From the NCBI GenBank assembly GCA_949987565.1, contig OX465115.1, positions 3,506,004 through 3,570,003 on the forward strand: a DNA stretch of 64,000 nt, written 5' to 3'. Positions 22,917-35,870 of this stretch are shown here, one piece after another (position 1 is the stretch's first letter; every line of letters starts with the position of its first letter). The notes beneath the pieces are model-generated. The model searched no databases. It saw only the letters and a list, made by a program, of their open reading frames with translations, and had not been told where the DNA came from. Origin of the DNA: Luidia sarsii. Taxonomy: Eukaryota > Echinodermata > Asteroidea > Paxillosida > Luidiidae. A program made the translations under genes and the position numbers.

Positions 22917-25900
22917 ATAACGCCCTCTACGTAGCCTTGAAATGTCGCGTAGGGACTTCGACAACCAGGCGAATGAGTCCTTCAATTCAATTCAGATTGA
23001 TCTGCCGCAGAACGCCGTGCGCCGAGGCGAGCGACAGACGAGACTCGAAATAAGGGTTGCACTTGACAGTCGCGAACCTTGCGCGTGATTTCATTGTCGG
23101 CACATCATCAGCCCTATACGTTGCCACGTGGTGAAATGGTGCGCCATTGCATGCATCGTAGCCGCGTGAGCACTCCTATAGCGTAAGGCCGCCATTGTGC
23201 GAGTGCAAGATCGAGAACACGCTGTTAACTTAACATGAACATGGGAAGCGCTCCTCTAAGGTCGTCATTGCCCCAACTGCCCTATACACATCCAAGATGG
23301 CAGGTTGTTGTGCAGCAACTGAGATATGGCTCTTATGAATAATTATTCGAGGTCGTCTCATGAAGATGGATGAATATCCTCACCAAAAGCCGTTCCCGCG
23401 CGTCTCCTGATACCCGGCCCCTACTCTTTGCCAACTTCAACCATTATTTGCCCGCGGTCGAATCTGCATTCTACTTTCAGAGTTCCCCAGAGAACATCCT
23501 CTCCAGTCTCTCTCTCTCTCTCTGTCTTTCTCTCCACCTCTCTATCGTTATCTCGAATGCGCCATCGGGACGACTGAGTGAACTTTGCACCGTCTATCGG
23601 TTGAAATCGAGAATTTCCATTATTTGTTTCTATATTGGGGTGCCAAGATTGGTCTTGTTCATTTTAGAGTATACGGAGTAAAAAATATTTGAGACTCCTG
23701 TGTGACGGTCGAAGGGAGACTTCAGTGAAGGTATGTTACGTCACTCCCTGATCAGGAAGATTTGATAGCGTTTTCGCACATTGTACGTTCAAGCTACTTC
23801 AACACACACAAAAATGCAACTATTGGGCAAAATCGTTTCCCCAAACAGTAGGACTTCTGTTGATCCAAAATGTTACCAGTTGCTCAAATATTTCCATACA
23901 TTCTTTTCCACAGTATGGTGCCCACCGACAACTTTGAAGTTCCTAATCTCGATTCGGTTAGTGTCGTTTAGATGTAGGTCGAAGATATACCTTTAACCGA
24001 ATCGCCTCAGTGGTGCCGCCAACTGTGCGACTCGCCAGCCCCTTTGTAGGCGAGATAAACTGCACTTTCGAGTGGATGAGACCCGCGCATTAACGCCGTG
24101 AACGATGGACAGCCAGGGATATACATTCACCGCCTCAATCTCGTCAAGGAGCAATTCGGACAACTCGTCAGCGAGGCATTAAGGCTAAGTGGCCCAACCG
24201 GTATATATATATATAGATAGATATATAGATATATAGGCCTGTCAGCTTTGCTGGTAATGGGTCTGAAATGTAACGGCTGACAATGTCACACTTAGTTAAC
24301 GCGACAAAAAGTACAAGTCCCCTGACGAAAAAAAAAGAAATAGAGGGCAAGAACTATCCAGTCAACTTTCTGAAACCGAACAGGGGTTATAATTGAAAGT
24401 TTTGCGCGCTTGGTATTGAACATAAGTTTTGGCGGCTCGTGTTGAGAGCGTTTCTCTTGCAATTTTATCTTCAACACCCAAACCCTTTCAACCTTGACAT
24501 AAGACTGGCAGAGGTCGAAGACGGTATCGGCGTAGCGTAAGGTGACTAGTTACTGAAGGCAATATTCAACCGACAATACGGGCGATTTGCAATAATAGTG
24601 CGCCCTCAAGAGTTTGCGACGCGTGGGCCAATCACAATGAGCGGAATCTGTCGACCCTTTTCCAAACGTGCACTTGGTCGCCCATATTTGACCAGCGTAA
24701 GTCAAATACTAAGGACCTAACGTGTCGATACCAGCAAGACCTTTCTCAAAGACAGGGAACAATGTGCTGCTAGGATCGACACGTCAGGCCCTGTACATTT
24801 TACGCTGAGATTTGCATTGGAGTCATTCATACCATTTGCCCAACACTGTTTTTTTTGCCCACCGAACAATGAGAACACCGCTCCCACACAATTGGTAAAA
24901 AGGTGTTTATTAACCTGCTTTAAGGCCATGTATATCAGAAAGATGATTGGCATTAGAAATTCTCCCTCGAAATACATGTGAGGGCGCCTTCCTAATCAAC
25001 AGATGTGCTCGGATTCCGGGGTTGATAAGTTCCCCTTCCCCCTTCCCCCTTCCCCTGCCCCTCCCTCAGCCCCAGCAACCGACCTATAGTCTGGTGCTCC
25101 GGGCTTACAAGTGCTTGGAAATTAATCAGGTTGAGCGACGTGCCCGGCCAACTCCCCCAAACCACCCTTCCCCCTCCCTACCCCGCATGCCCCCCTCTCC
25201 TAGCCCAGATATTAATCTGTGTTGGGCCGGCTGAGATGATTGAAATTCTTGCAATCAATAATTTGCCTTTTGTGGCGAGCCACGGCTCGCAAGTCTTTCA
25301 TAGATCCGCCCCCTCCTCCTTCCCCCTCCCACACACACACCCACCCGAGAAGGGAGCCTTTGACCGGGTGGTGGGACAATTTCCTGCGCAGTGTCCCTGG
25401 CGATTTGTCCCTGCCGTTGCGGGATGAAAGGGGAGGGTTGGACAGAGAAAACCACTCCGTCAGGTTCCATCTTTCAGGGAAGGGCTACTTTGGCAGATGA
25501 AGTTTTCTGATGACGTGAGTGCTGGGGGAAGAGCGAGACTGGGTAGAAGGTAGACGATAAAGAGGCGTGGGTGTTGGCAGCGTGATAAGAGAGGGGTCCC
25601 TCCACGGAGATAACGACTGCATGTATAATGGTTGCCAGGCACGGGCGTCGAACCGCGTCTGTGGGGACGAGGTTGCATGTCTCGGCCGGCACGCAACTGC
25701 GTTCCCAGGAGCTAGGCTAAGTGAGGGGACGCTGCCGAACACGCCCGAGCCTTCGCAGCGGGCGTGCCGAGGACCCGGCCCGGTCATCCCAGCGGTCTGC
25801 CGGGCGTGATTTCCCCCTCGATCCCTCTTGCATCCCCATCCATGTCTCGCCGTGTTGCCCCATGAAAAAATGAACACCCACGTGCGGGACATACTCCCAG

Positions 25901-26050
25901 GTTAAATAGAGGTTTCTGCAGAGATAGAGATAACCCACTGTTCAATGAACTCTGGTTCTCCACTTGCCATACTTATATATCCGATGTCACTGCTTTCGGG
26001 AAGTATACTCGGTCAAAATGTTTTTGAAAAAGTGGCAAAGAAAACTTTGA
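22917..26050. other. No gene recognised
   Basis: Mixed sequence. C-rich stretches (CCCCTTCCCCCTTCC) lie at 25030-25060. The motif CCAGCAAGACCTTTCTCAAA at about 24731 also occurs near 15.9 and 60.7 kb. The overlapping open frames at 25.1-25.9 kb on both strands reflect GC content. Confidence 0.45.
24190..24240. repeat. TA/TAGA microsatellite
   Basis: TATATATATATA followed by GATAGATATATAGATATATA. Confidence 0.9.
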
Positions 26051-26120
26051 CTGGACCGGAACTTGAACCCGAGACATCTGGATTAACGTACCAGTGCTCT
26101 TCCGTCTGAGCTGACTTCGG
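26051..26120 (-). mobile_element. tRNA-derived SINE head, family 2 (diverged)
   Basis: On the minus strand: GTCAGCTCAGACGGAAGAGC, ACTGGTACGTTAATCC, CTCGGGTTCAAGTTCC and GGTCCAGTC. It keeps the B box and the GTCCAGT extension of family 2. Confidence 0.7.
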
Positions 26121-27328
26121 TTTTATGATTATGTTGGGATTTTATAGTTGATGTTCAACCAATACAACCCAACAAATTGGATTGTATTGGTGTTCGGAGC
26201 AGATGTTATTCCCCATTTTTTCCTGATACACTGTATTTACCAATAATGCCTCGTTTTCAACTTTTCTCCATTTTCTTTTTTCATTTCATTCTGATAGGCC
26301 TATGCAAAACAATAATTTTGTATTGCTAAACGTTATATCAATACAATTATTGCAAGTTTCTATATCTTCGGTAAGCAAAAAGTGACAAAATTTACGAAAA
26401 TGCGAAAAGGGCAGCGGTTTGAAACGCCTCCGTTATTTTTTTATTTTTTTTCTTCTTCTTTAAGAAGAAAATTTCAGATGTCGGGGTCATACACCTGAAT
26501 GTGGAAGGACCCGTCTCCTGTCTGCAAGCCCTGTCAGAGAGCGAGTCCCGGCTTTGTGTGCGCCACGCCAGAGGAACTCGTACAATTTCGTTCTAGGCAC
26601 GTGGGTGCAAATCCCTCGTGATGAAAAAGGCGTGCGTGTTGATCACGTCCCTTGCATTATACAGTGCAGGTCGCGTCACACAAAACTGCGAACAGCAGCA
26701 TCCTTTGCATCTCGAGTGACATTTTATAACTATTGGTGACCTGCTTTAGTGGCATATAAAGGCTTTATATTGTACTGATAATTTCGCATTTAAAAAATTA
26801 TCACGAAACCATTTCGGTTCTCCTTACGAGGGCGGGTAGCTCGTGCTCAATTTCAGCTCATTCCTTTCAAGATCCAAGGGCGCTATAATTATGGCAATAA
26901 TTTGAAATGGGTAACATAATTGAACGCCCACAACAATATTTATTTTCCCTTAAAAATTCAGGTAGGTCACTTCATGGGTCGACACTCGGTGCTCTACTGT
27001 GTCATTGTCAATTTGCGTTAGAGAAAGGTCCAGCTGTATAAGATATAAACGTCGAGTCATCTATTTCTTTCAGATCTGCATTTTTGGTCAGTTCAGTTCA
27101 GTCAGCAATTTGCAACTTGTTGGTATTAACTCACAAGAAGTTGTAAAAAATATAATTCATATTTTTGTCTCACTCCAGTCGGAGTATCACATAATTTGTC
27201 AATGTGTACTTTTGGCCGATAAAAGTCTAACTGTTGGATAGTGCCGATCGAAATGAATAAACTCCCGCAGTTTCATTTCATCTTTGATGATTCCAAATGT
27301 GCATCTATTATGAACAGGGCTACTCTAA

Positions 27329-27402
27329 GGGCTTGATAGCTAAGATGGTAAGAGCGCCGGTTCGCAAAACCAGAGGTCTCGGGTTCAAGTCCCAGTCCAG
27401 TC
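27329..27402 (+). mobile_element. tRNA-derived SINE head, family 2
   Basis: GGGCTTGATAGCTAAGATGG, then GTAAGAGCGCCGG and B box GGTTCAAGTCC (27382-27392), ending CAGTCCAGTCAAA. It is the best-preserved copy of family 2. It lacks a pairable acceptor stem and has the shared GTCCAGT extension, so I call it a SINE and not a tRNA gene. Confidence 0.75.
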
Positions 27403-27964
27403 AAATGCTCTTTTCCATTCCATAAAGAATATAGGCCTACTTTCCAGGGTATCACTACTACGATACCCCGAAAAGGAAAAATAATCAAATGTCCGTCCGA
27501 ACAGCTACACGTCTGGAAGACTAATAGACGTCAATGAAACGACTGCTTTCCATTCATGTGGTTATTTCCCTCCTGCAGGCATCTCATTTGGAGAAAGCTA
27601 ATAAGTTGGAGAGGTGCAGGGCGGCGTTTGATCGCGATCCATTAGCCTGATGCTCAGGTCTCTTCGGTGTCAATTACTGCCGGCCTTCGGCGCTCATTTG
27701 GACGGGCGAATATTGCTTTGTGCGGCGCCGCCCGCAGCCAAGAAGGCTTCCCAGAGATCGGACTTCCCGTCGCTCGGTTTTCTCTTCATTTTTGTGCGCC
27801 TGAACAATTTGGGTGCGGCGACTTTTTTAGAATAAGCCCACGGTTTGTAGGGATGGTCTTCCCCGATGGTCGTCTTCATTTCTCTTCGATCGTCGGAGAT
27901 CTAATTCGATCAGGGGGTCCTGATATCGGGAGGTGTATAAACCTCTTGCAATATCTTACGCAGT

Positions 27965-28028
27965 GATAGAGGGTAATGGGTAATTGGTAATCGGTAATTG
28001 GTAATTGGTAAAGGGGGTAATTGGTGTT
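27965..28028. repeat. GGTAATT heptanucleotide microsatellite
   Basis: Successive GGTAATGGGTAATTGGTAAT units, slightly irregular. It is not a telomeric repeat. Confidence 0.8.
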
Positions 28029-28244
28029 AAGATGCGAGGTGACTGAGACAGTTACTAACGAGCTAGTTTTGGGGAGGGGAAGACGCCTCGCGCCTTAAAG
28101 ATAATGGATCGCAGAAAAAAGGGGGTCTCTTACATGAATTCTTTGGTATTATGACGTGTGGATTGGCCTTTCCCCTGAGGGAGGCAAGCCTTGCTGTCAC
28201 AAGGGCTGTTTACTGGCCTGGTTTTTGGTCGGGGACGATGGAGA

Positions 28245-29005
28245 ATTTTATGAGCCGTGGTTGTCAGCCTACCACGAGCAGGGATGGATAGAGGCCCCTT
28301 TCAGTCTGCCACCGATAGGGAATGGAGACTCTTGCCTTGCCTCAGAATAGTCATCCGTCCCAGTTCTATTTGTCAGCATATGCTGGCAGTGTACCGCCAA
28401 TAGGAATGGAGGCTTATGCCCCATTTCAGACTATATAGTCAACCCTCTACCATTTATATTTGTCAGCCTTGGCTGGCAGTCTACGACCAATGGGGGGTGG
28501 AAGCTTATAACTTTACTTCAGACTAGTCAACCCTCTCACATTTCTATTAATTTTGTCAGCCTTGGCTCGCAGTCTACCTCTAGGAGGGATTGAGGTTGTG
28601 CCCTGTTTCAGAATAGTCACCCCTCCCAGTTCTATTTGTCAGCCTTGGCTGACAGTCATCCACCAATAGGATGGAGACTTATGCCCTGCTTCAGACTAGT
28701 CACCCCTCCCAGTTATATTTGTCAGCCTTGGTGGGAGTCTACCATGTAGGGATTGAGGATTGTGCCATGCTTCATACTAGTCAACCCTCCAAGTTATATT
28801 TGTCAGTCTTGGTTGGCAGTCAACCACCAATAAGGATGGAGGCTTACGCTTTGCTTCAGACTAGTCATCCCTCCCAGTTCTGTTGATGTCAGCCTTGGCT
28901 GGCAGCCTATCCACCAGTAGGGATGGGGGTTTTATGCCTTATTTTCTTCAGACTAGCCACCCATGCAAGTCCTATTTGACATGTGTCGACCTTGGCTGGC
29001 AGTCG
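28245..29005. repeat. Degenerate 85-bp minisatellite array, opposite orientation
   Basis: About nine diverged units (TTTGTCAGCCTTGGCTGGCA, CTTCAGACTAGTCACCCCTCC) are the reverse complement of the arrays in the RERE introns. Units differ far more from each other than in those arrays, so this looks older. I do not find the conserved edge sequence here. Confidence 0.9.
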
Positions 29006-30423
29006 ACCTCGAACATTTCAACATGTACCCGTCGTCCAATACCCATTCCCATTCCCATTCCTCCTACAGTAACACCTCTCCCCGCCCTTCACTTAAAAAC
29101 GCAAATAATAAAAGCGTGAAATCATGACTTTCGATGTGGAGCATTAAACGCACATTACTGACATAAGAGGGGGTGATGGAGTGGGGGAGGAGTCGCTTGG
29201 GGAGAGGGTTTGTTCCAAGTCTCCGATGAAAGGAGGATACATTACCCCCCCCCCCCCCCCTGCGTCAAGCTGTCATCGACTAGCAGACAATTTCAAACCT
29301 GCTTCGCAATCGTGGCTTTCCAAAGGGACGAAAACCCGACGGCGGAATGACAGACCCGCGTTCCCAGATCATTAGGAATGGAGAGGGGAAGCCGGCCGAT
29401 CATGTGTCCAAGATTCAGACGAGGCACGGCCAGATTAGAAAAACAACAAGATTCAAAAACAGGGAAGGAGAGACAGGCCTAGACGAGAAGGTTCAATTTC
29501 TCCGATGAGTCTGAAACTGGAGTACAATAAAAGAAGAAGGGCGATTGCATCGTTTACATTTCTGACTGGCGGGGCAGTTGTTAAGTCTTTCTAGGTCTTT
29601 AGAATGGGGGGGGGGGGTTAAAAACTGAAAAATGAGAATCCACTGACGGGGGAGCAAAGAGCACTCTTCCGGGCGACGAATTGCAATTCCTTGAGGGACC
29701 GAGTCTGAGATAAGAGAGGGCGAAGGCGTCAACAAGGAAACCATCTCGACAAGCCCCCCCCCCCCCCTCGGTTCAGACGAAGTAAAACTTGATCTCGATC
29801 CCAAGTTGTAATCTATATAACTCGTCTCGGCGTAATGATGGCGTTGGCTAAGACTGTGTACACATATAGAGTAACCTTGGATTGTGAGGAACACACATCT
29901 CCTATGTCAATGCATTAAAGGAAGATCGTCAACAAAGGAAAGTCCCTGCAAAGAATTCCATTCCGATTCCGATTCCGATTCCGGCCTGCGAAATGTTCCT
30001 GAAATTCTATACAAACGGTTCATTTTAATCGTTTCAATAATAACGTCAGAGAGACGAGTGTACACAATGCTCGTGGTGACTTTGAAATCCATTTTTTTTT
30101 TACAATTGTGGATCATAATGCCACTACGATTATCTCGGGGATCTTATAACTGACGTGACCCGGTCAGACTCTTTCCCTTTTAGTTTTACTTCATTTTTTT
30201 TATTCATCGCCGCCACAATACCTGACATATAAAAATGCCAACGCCGCCTTCAGCTATGGGTTAATTTGTGGCGTAACTAATATTGCTGTCGATCGCCATG
30301 CATGACAAAAATGCTCCTTGCTATTCCGGCGGGTGAGACGCCTTTGATCATTCTGTATTGCCGCTGGCAAGTCCAGAAATTCACAGCATTTTTGGCCAGG
30401 GGGGAATTTAGCACGCATCAAAT
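29006..30423. other. No gene; homopolymer runs
   Basis: Poly-C runs at 29246-29260 and 29755-29767, a poly-G run at 29606-29617 and GATTCC repeats at 29964-29983. Confidence 0.5.
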
Positions 30424-30900
30424 GAAGAAATAAGAAGGAGGAACTGAGGGAGGGAGAGAGAGGGGAGGGAGAGACAGACAGACTGAGATAGAAGGGACAG
30501 AGACAGGGAGAGAGAGACAGGGGAGATAGACAAGCTGACAGAGACAGAAGAGACAGAGACAGGGAGGGAGAGAGACAGGGGAGAGAGACAAGCTGACATA
30601 GATAAAATAGGGAGAGAAAGGGAGAGGGAGAGAGGGGATAAAGACAGACAGACAGACAGACAGAGACAGAAGTGACAGAGACAGGGAGAGGGGAGAGAGG
30701 GAAGAGAGACATTCTGACAGAGACAGAAGGGAGAGAGACAGGGAGAGGGAGAGAGGAGAGCGCAAGCGATAGAGACAGAGACACACAGGGAATGGGAAAG
30801 AGTGGGCGGAGACTTTTGAGTGAGTGAGCGCGAGAGAGAAAAGAGAGGGAGAGAGAGACAGGCTAGAGATAGAACGAAAGAGAGAAAGGTGGGCCAGGGG
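30424..30900. repeat. GACAGAGACAGGGA-type purine-rich tract
   Basis: Imperfect repeats of AGAGACAGGGAGAG and GACAGACA type. The minus strand is open in all three frames through Ser/Leu/Pro codons; this is not coding. Confidence 0.93.
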
Positions 30901-31640
30901 GAGCAGAGAGAGGATAACGTGAAACGCAAGTGATCCGTGTCGAGCTAGGAGATGATACGAGAAGTCTATTATATGCCCGTCTTGAATCAAATGCGAAGCA
31001 TGATTTAGTCACGTCTTCAAAGGCAGAAAGGACCACGAGCAAAGCGGCATCCACAATGCTTGATGAGATCGTCGATGGAATCGGGAGAGTAATCTAATAT
31101 CCCATTGATGAGACGACAGGACGTGATCACTGTGGCCTTGTTTTTCTTCCCTGCACTGAATCGGACTTATATTTCTCTTCAGCCGCCCTTCTGCTCGGGA
31201 GCCACAATGAAAACAGCCGATGTGTTTTCGCTCGAGAAGGCAGACTCAAGGCGCGTGATTCGATCGGGCAAAGCATCTTCTCCCCAGTATAGCACTATAG
31301 GGTCCGCTTCGGGGGAACGAAGAAGTAAAACGGGGTGTCGAAATGTTTCGGACGGCCAATTCTTTTAATTGGCGTCACCACATGAGGGCGCCCTTTCAGC
31401 AACTGGCCTGTTTATCAACTGCCTCGTTGAGAATCAAGGTCTTGACTCGTGACTACACATCATTAGCTGTGTCACCTGAATCCTCTTCACAAACGATTAT
31501 TAGGAAAGGTGGAGATTTCTTCGAATCCTTCGGTTGAAAAAAAACCACATGACTTCCAAACAAATTCTTCCTGCAGATAGGCTACAGTTGACTAAAAGTC
31601 CATTCACTCCAAGTTGAGCTTGATCACGGCCTCATTAAAT
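30901..31640. other. No gene recognised
   Basis: Unique sequence between the purine tract and MITE copy 4. Confidence 0.5.
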
Positions 31641-31881
31641 TTGACCCGGCACAACGACATGAGGAATATCCCACCATAACATTTTTTCAGTAAACAACGC
31701 CTGAAGTTAAAATTTCTCACAATTCGATTACAAATCAATTTTTTTATTTTCGGAAATTTTAAGTATTAGAGGATATTATATTTTTATATCATTTAAAAGC
31801 TAATGGTATACTCTTTCACATCATTAGAAAACCTCAAAATCTCAAAAGTGGGGTTATCCTCATTATGCTGTGCCGGGTCAC
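31641..31881. mobile_element. GTGACC-family MITE, copy 4
   Basis: A 241-bp copy, same orientation. The first base is changed (TTGACCCGGCACAACGACAT); the right end is ...GCTGTGCCGGGTCAC. AAAT is at 31637-31640 and 31882-31885. Confidence 0.9.
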
Positions 31882-31885
31882 AAAT

Positions 31886-34516
31886 GTTATGGCATGCCCC
31901 CCCCCCCTCCTCCAGTCCACTCACAGATGGAGAGCTAATCGTATGTCAATCAAGAGTGACGCGAAATTCCAAGCGGCCACGTGGACAACAGTGCAAAGTC
32001 ACTCCAGATAGAATGGTGTTAAGAATAATAATTATTCATAATATCATTATGTTCGAGCTCTTCCACCAATGTACGGATAGTAGTGACGTTACTCAGACAG
32101 GCACCCGACCCCCATAACAGTCTTTTCGTCTTTGGTCTATTTTGATTTTCTTTGCTTATTTCTGGCATCCGTTTGCAAGCATTAAAGTAAAGGGTTCCAG
32201 CAACACTTTCATTTAGAAAAATCCTACGTTTATACGACGCAACCCTTCAACCCGAACAGGGGAAAACAGTAAAGTATTCATCTGTTTCATGACGGAGATG
32301 TTTTTTTCTAAAGGCCATGTATACGTACTGACGTACAGCTTGGTCGATAAATGGTACCTATAAATAACACAGCGACTAGAACTATATCAGGTCGGATACA
32401 CCTCGATCCTTCTAAGATTATTTCCTTATTGTTGGTTTGTTTTGGGGGGGGTTCTTTGGGGGGTCGGATTCCTCATTCCGTTTACAGTGATATAAGGGAT
32501 CGATCCGTGAGCGGACATTAGTGCCGAGGGTGCTAACAGTGGCCGAACTGTAACCGATCCTCGCCGGGTAAGTGGTGGGCTGAGACAAGTCTCTCTCCCC
32601 CACGCAGCTCCCGGGCAAACCCCGGTCAGGCCAAGTTCAAATTTCCGATGGGGTCGCTTCACGGCACGATCGTTATATTCTGTTCGCCGTGGCGGCCGGG
32701 CCGGGGCGATTCCCCTCGAATGTCCGCACGGCACTGCATACCTCTGGTTGTCTCACGGGCACCCGCGCGCTTGGCTATATTTCTCCGATCGCGTCGCCTC
32801 GTGATGAATGCCACGCGTTCGATTAGTTTAGTATAGGCCCTACCAGTGTGCACGTGCGGCATGCGCCTAATAAGCTATTCTGGGAACTGCTTGTCGATCG
32901 GTCTGCTGAAATTCATGAATTCCAAAATAGAAGGGTCGGCCTGGAAATAGGGCGTGACGGAATTAGAGACTCGTAGGTAGGCCTGTGCTGTCAGCACGCC
33001 AGGTCTGCCCGTTGGGAGATGTTCAAAGCCCCTGACAACTTGATCCAGGGATTTACAGTAGAGGTGGACTTCATCTGACCGCTCACTGCCGTTGGGAGTG
33101 CCTCGCCTATACAGGGAAGCCGCGTAGCAACCCAATCCGTGCCAATCTAATTGTCTAGCCGACAGCTATACGCAACGGATTTGAAAATAACAGAGAGGAG
33201 AGATTATTGGCATGAGAACCTATCAGAAACACATGGCTGTGAAACGGTGAGAACCTCTATAATGATCTACGCGCTTATGATTTATTATGTGATTTCAGTG
33301 ATTGCGGGTATATAGATGTTAGCTTCGGTGGATCAAAGATAGATTAGAGTTCCTCTGTTTCATAGGCTTTATGCACGTGACGTCATTCCTGCAGGGCGCC
33401 CTCAGGAGGTCAAAATAATGTAACCGTCGCTATTGCATGATGGCTTCAATATTTGAGGTATTGCCTACTTATTTATTGTGCTACATCAACTTTGACCATC
33501 GCTATGTGCAAGGCAGTCCCTTCCAAAAAATAAATACTCTAAAAAAAAAAAAATCCGACGGTGGCCATTGGAATGCATGCGACGCGTGCTGCGTCGGCTA
33601 TCCGGCTCACGCGCGCGTCGTACGCGTCCCCACGCGTATCGCATGCGCAGTCGCCGCACGCATTATAATGCAACGCTGTGCCTTCGACCAAAAGTGCGCC
33701 CGAACTCCGGTCGACACCGTGTTGCTGCTATCGCTGGTACCCTGTCTAGCGCGGGCCAATGATGTCCCACGTGCGTGCACCGTCGCGTTCTCAATACATC
33801 CTACGCCCATTCGACTATTACCTCGGAGAAATGTTTGGCACGGTAAAACAACAATGCCCGGCACCCCCTTAGCTCTTTAGGTGTGCAGCATGCACAATAA
33901 ACCGTGTAAAAGTTCGCGCAAATTGAACCATTCATTACCACGGATTTCTATTATGGCGCCAAAAAAATTAATCAAAACCGGCTGTGGGCCGACTTTGTGA
34001 AAATACACACGTCTCCTTTACCTGCAGCGCACCCGGTCGCTTTCAAAACATGCCCCCGCTGTTCGCACTAACTGTAAACAGCCTGAAAACTTCACGGTAC
34101 ACACACCTAGACTCCCTTGACATCGGACAGCCCCCACGCTCCGTACGCCCGGCCCCCCGTTCCGACACCCCTCACTTCATCAAAGGTTAGGAAAACACCG
34201 AGAAAAAGGGGGAGGAGGAACCCGTCAGGACGGATGACGGTGGGTCCTGCCACCTCTGGCCAAATTAATCTTGTCGGAGTGGACCGAGCAGGGATTAAGG
34301 ACAGGAATTCCCTCCGGGGAGGGAATGGGGAGGGGAATCTTCCGACCACTTGGGGATTTGGTGGCTATGATAATATACCGTGGATTGATATAGATTCGGG
34401 AGCGGGGTTACAACTGGACGTTATGCAAGGGATGGGGCTTGATCGTAACCATGGGCTTTAGCTGCGGCCATGGTTCTCACGTCATCTACAATGTATAATG
34501 GAAAGGTCTTGGTAAT
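31886..34516. other. No gene recognised
   Basis: GC-richer patches (32.5-33.1 and 33.55-34.35 kb) hold short open frames on both strands without motifs. The frame at 33437-33880 (147 codons) is the longest and is overlapped by another on the minus strand. Confidence 0.4.
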
Positions 34517-34673
34517 TAAGTGGAAGGTTTGCGGTGACACCATGTAGCACTTTCAAGAAGGAAAGTGGCTCTCAAAGTTTCGGGGAGTGTGTACTCTCGG
34601 CTGCCCGTCGTCAGGATACTGCTGATTCTAGAAGGAGAAGTGCTACATGGTGTCACCGCAAACCTTCCACTTA
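34517..34673. mobile_element. Foldback element with 36-bp perfect terminal inverted repeats
   Basis: The arms at 34517-34552 and 34638-34673 are exact reverse complements, beginning TAAGTGGAAGGTTTGCGGTG and ending ATGTAGCACTT. The 85-bp centre is unique. Sequence outside the right arm (GATGTACC..CATGCAAACCTT on the reverse strand) is homologous to the left flank of the relic at 190-345, so the full element may be larger. Confidence 0.88.
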
Positions 34674-35384
34674 GTACATCTACCATGCAAACCTTTAAGT
34701 CTTGTCGTTCTTGGTAACGTTTCGTTTGAATAATGGCTTATATCAGAGCTGTATATAGAAACTACTGGTATGAATTGGAGCCGTTATTTTTCGTTGTTAG
34801 ATCAGCCCAGTATTATGTGCTGCGAAGAACCTGCACAGCAGTGGTTAAAGACCCAGTTCATCATTCGCCCATTAGCATCAGAGTGCCCAATTTCATGACA
34901 TTGCATATTCTGAAGGAAGTTAGTAATGGTATCAGACGTTTTGTGAATTTTCAGCGCTCTGAAAGCTGCATAACCAGAACACGGTCAAATGTGACACTGT
35001 AATTTGACAACTTGGTTCCATCTGTCGTCAGGAGTGGACCTACGTGCCCGAAAGGTGGAGTTACCGGCTGTACTGGTACAGTACTTATTTTATTTTCGAA
35101 AGAGATAGTTACGTATACGGTGTTGTATTTTATACATCGCCTGAAATATTCGCTGCTTGAAATTAACATCAATTAACATCATTAACATCAATCACTATGT
35201 GCATTTTCAGCTAAATGACAGAAAAAGAAGAACTTGGTGCAGACTGAGACTGAATTTCAGACAGAGCACAAGCCTAAGCCATTACGCCTGCAGCGAAAAA
35301 GCCAGAGCCAGTGTCAGAGCTCTCAGTCTGAGCCTGAGAGAAGAACCACATACTCTGCCAGATTCAGGGCCAGAGTAAGAATCA
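34674..35384. other. No gene recognised
   Basis: AT-rich, grading into degenerate CAGAGC-type repeat from about 35230. Confidence 0.5.

Positions 35385-35870
<486 letters not shown>

Larger units (their letters stand above)
26121..28244. other. No gene recognised apart from a SINE and a microsatellite
   Basis: AT-rich to 27.5 kb, then GC-richer. The frames at 27650-27966 overlap in two plus-strand phases and have no recognised motif. Confidence 0.45.

Noticed and set aside
27329..27402. Functional tRNA gene
   Set aside because: It has A- and B-box-like sequence, but the acceptor arm does not pair and a SINE-specific extension follows. The same holds for 16084, 47306 and 47818.
27965..28028. 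Interstitial telomere repeat
   Set aside because: The unit is GGTAATT-like and irregular, not TTAGGG.
32426..33880. Possible exons in GC-richer patches with open frames on both strands
   Set aside because: No conserved motif, no in-phase GT-AG chain, and opposing frames of equal length.
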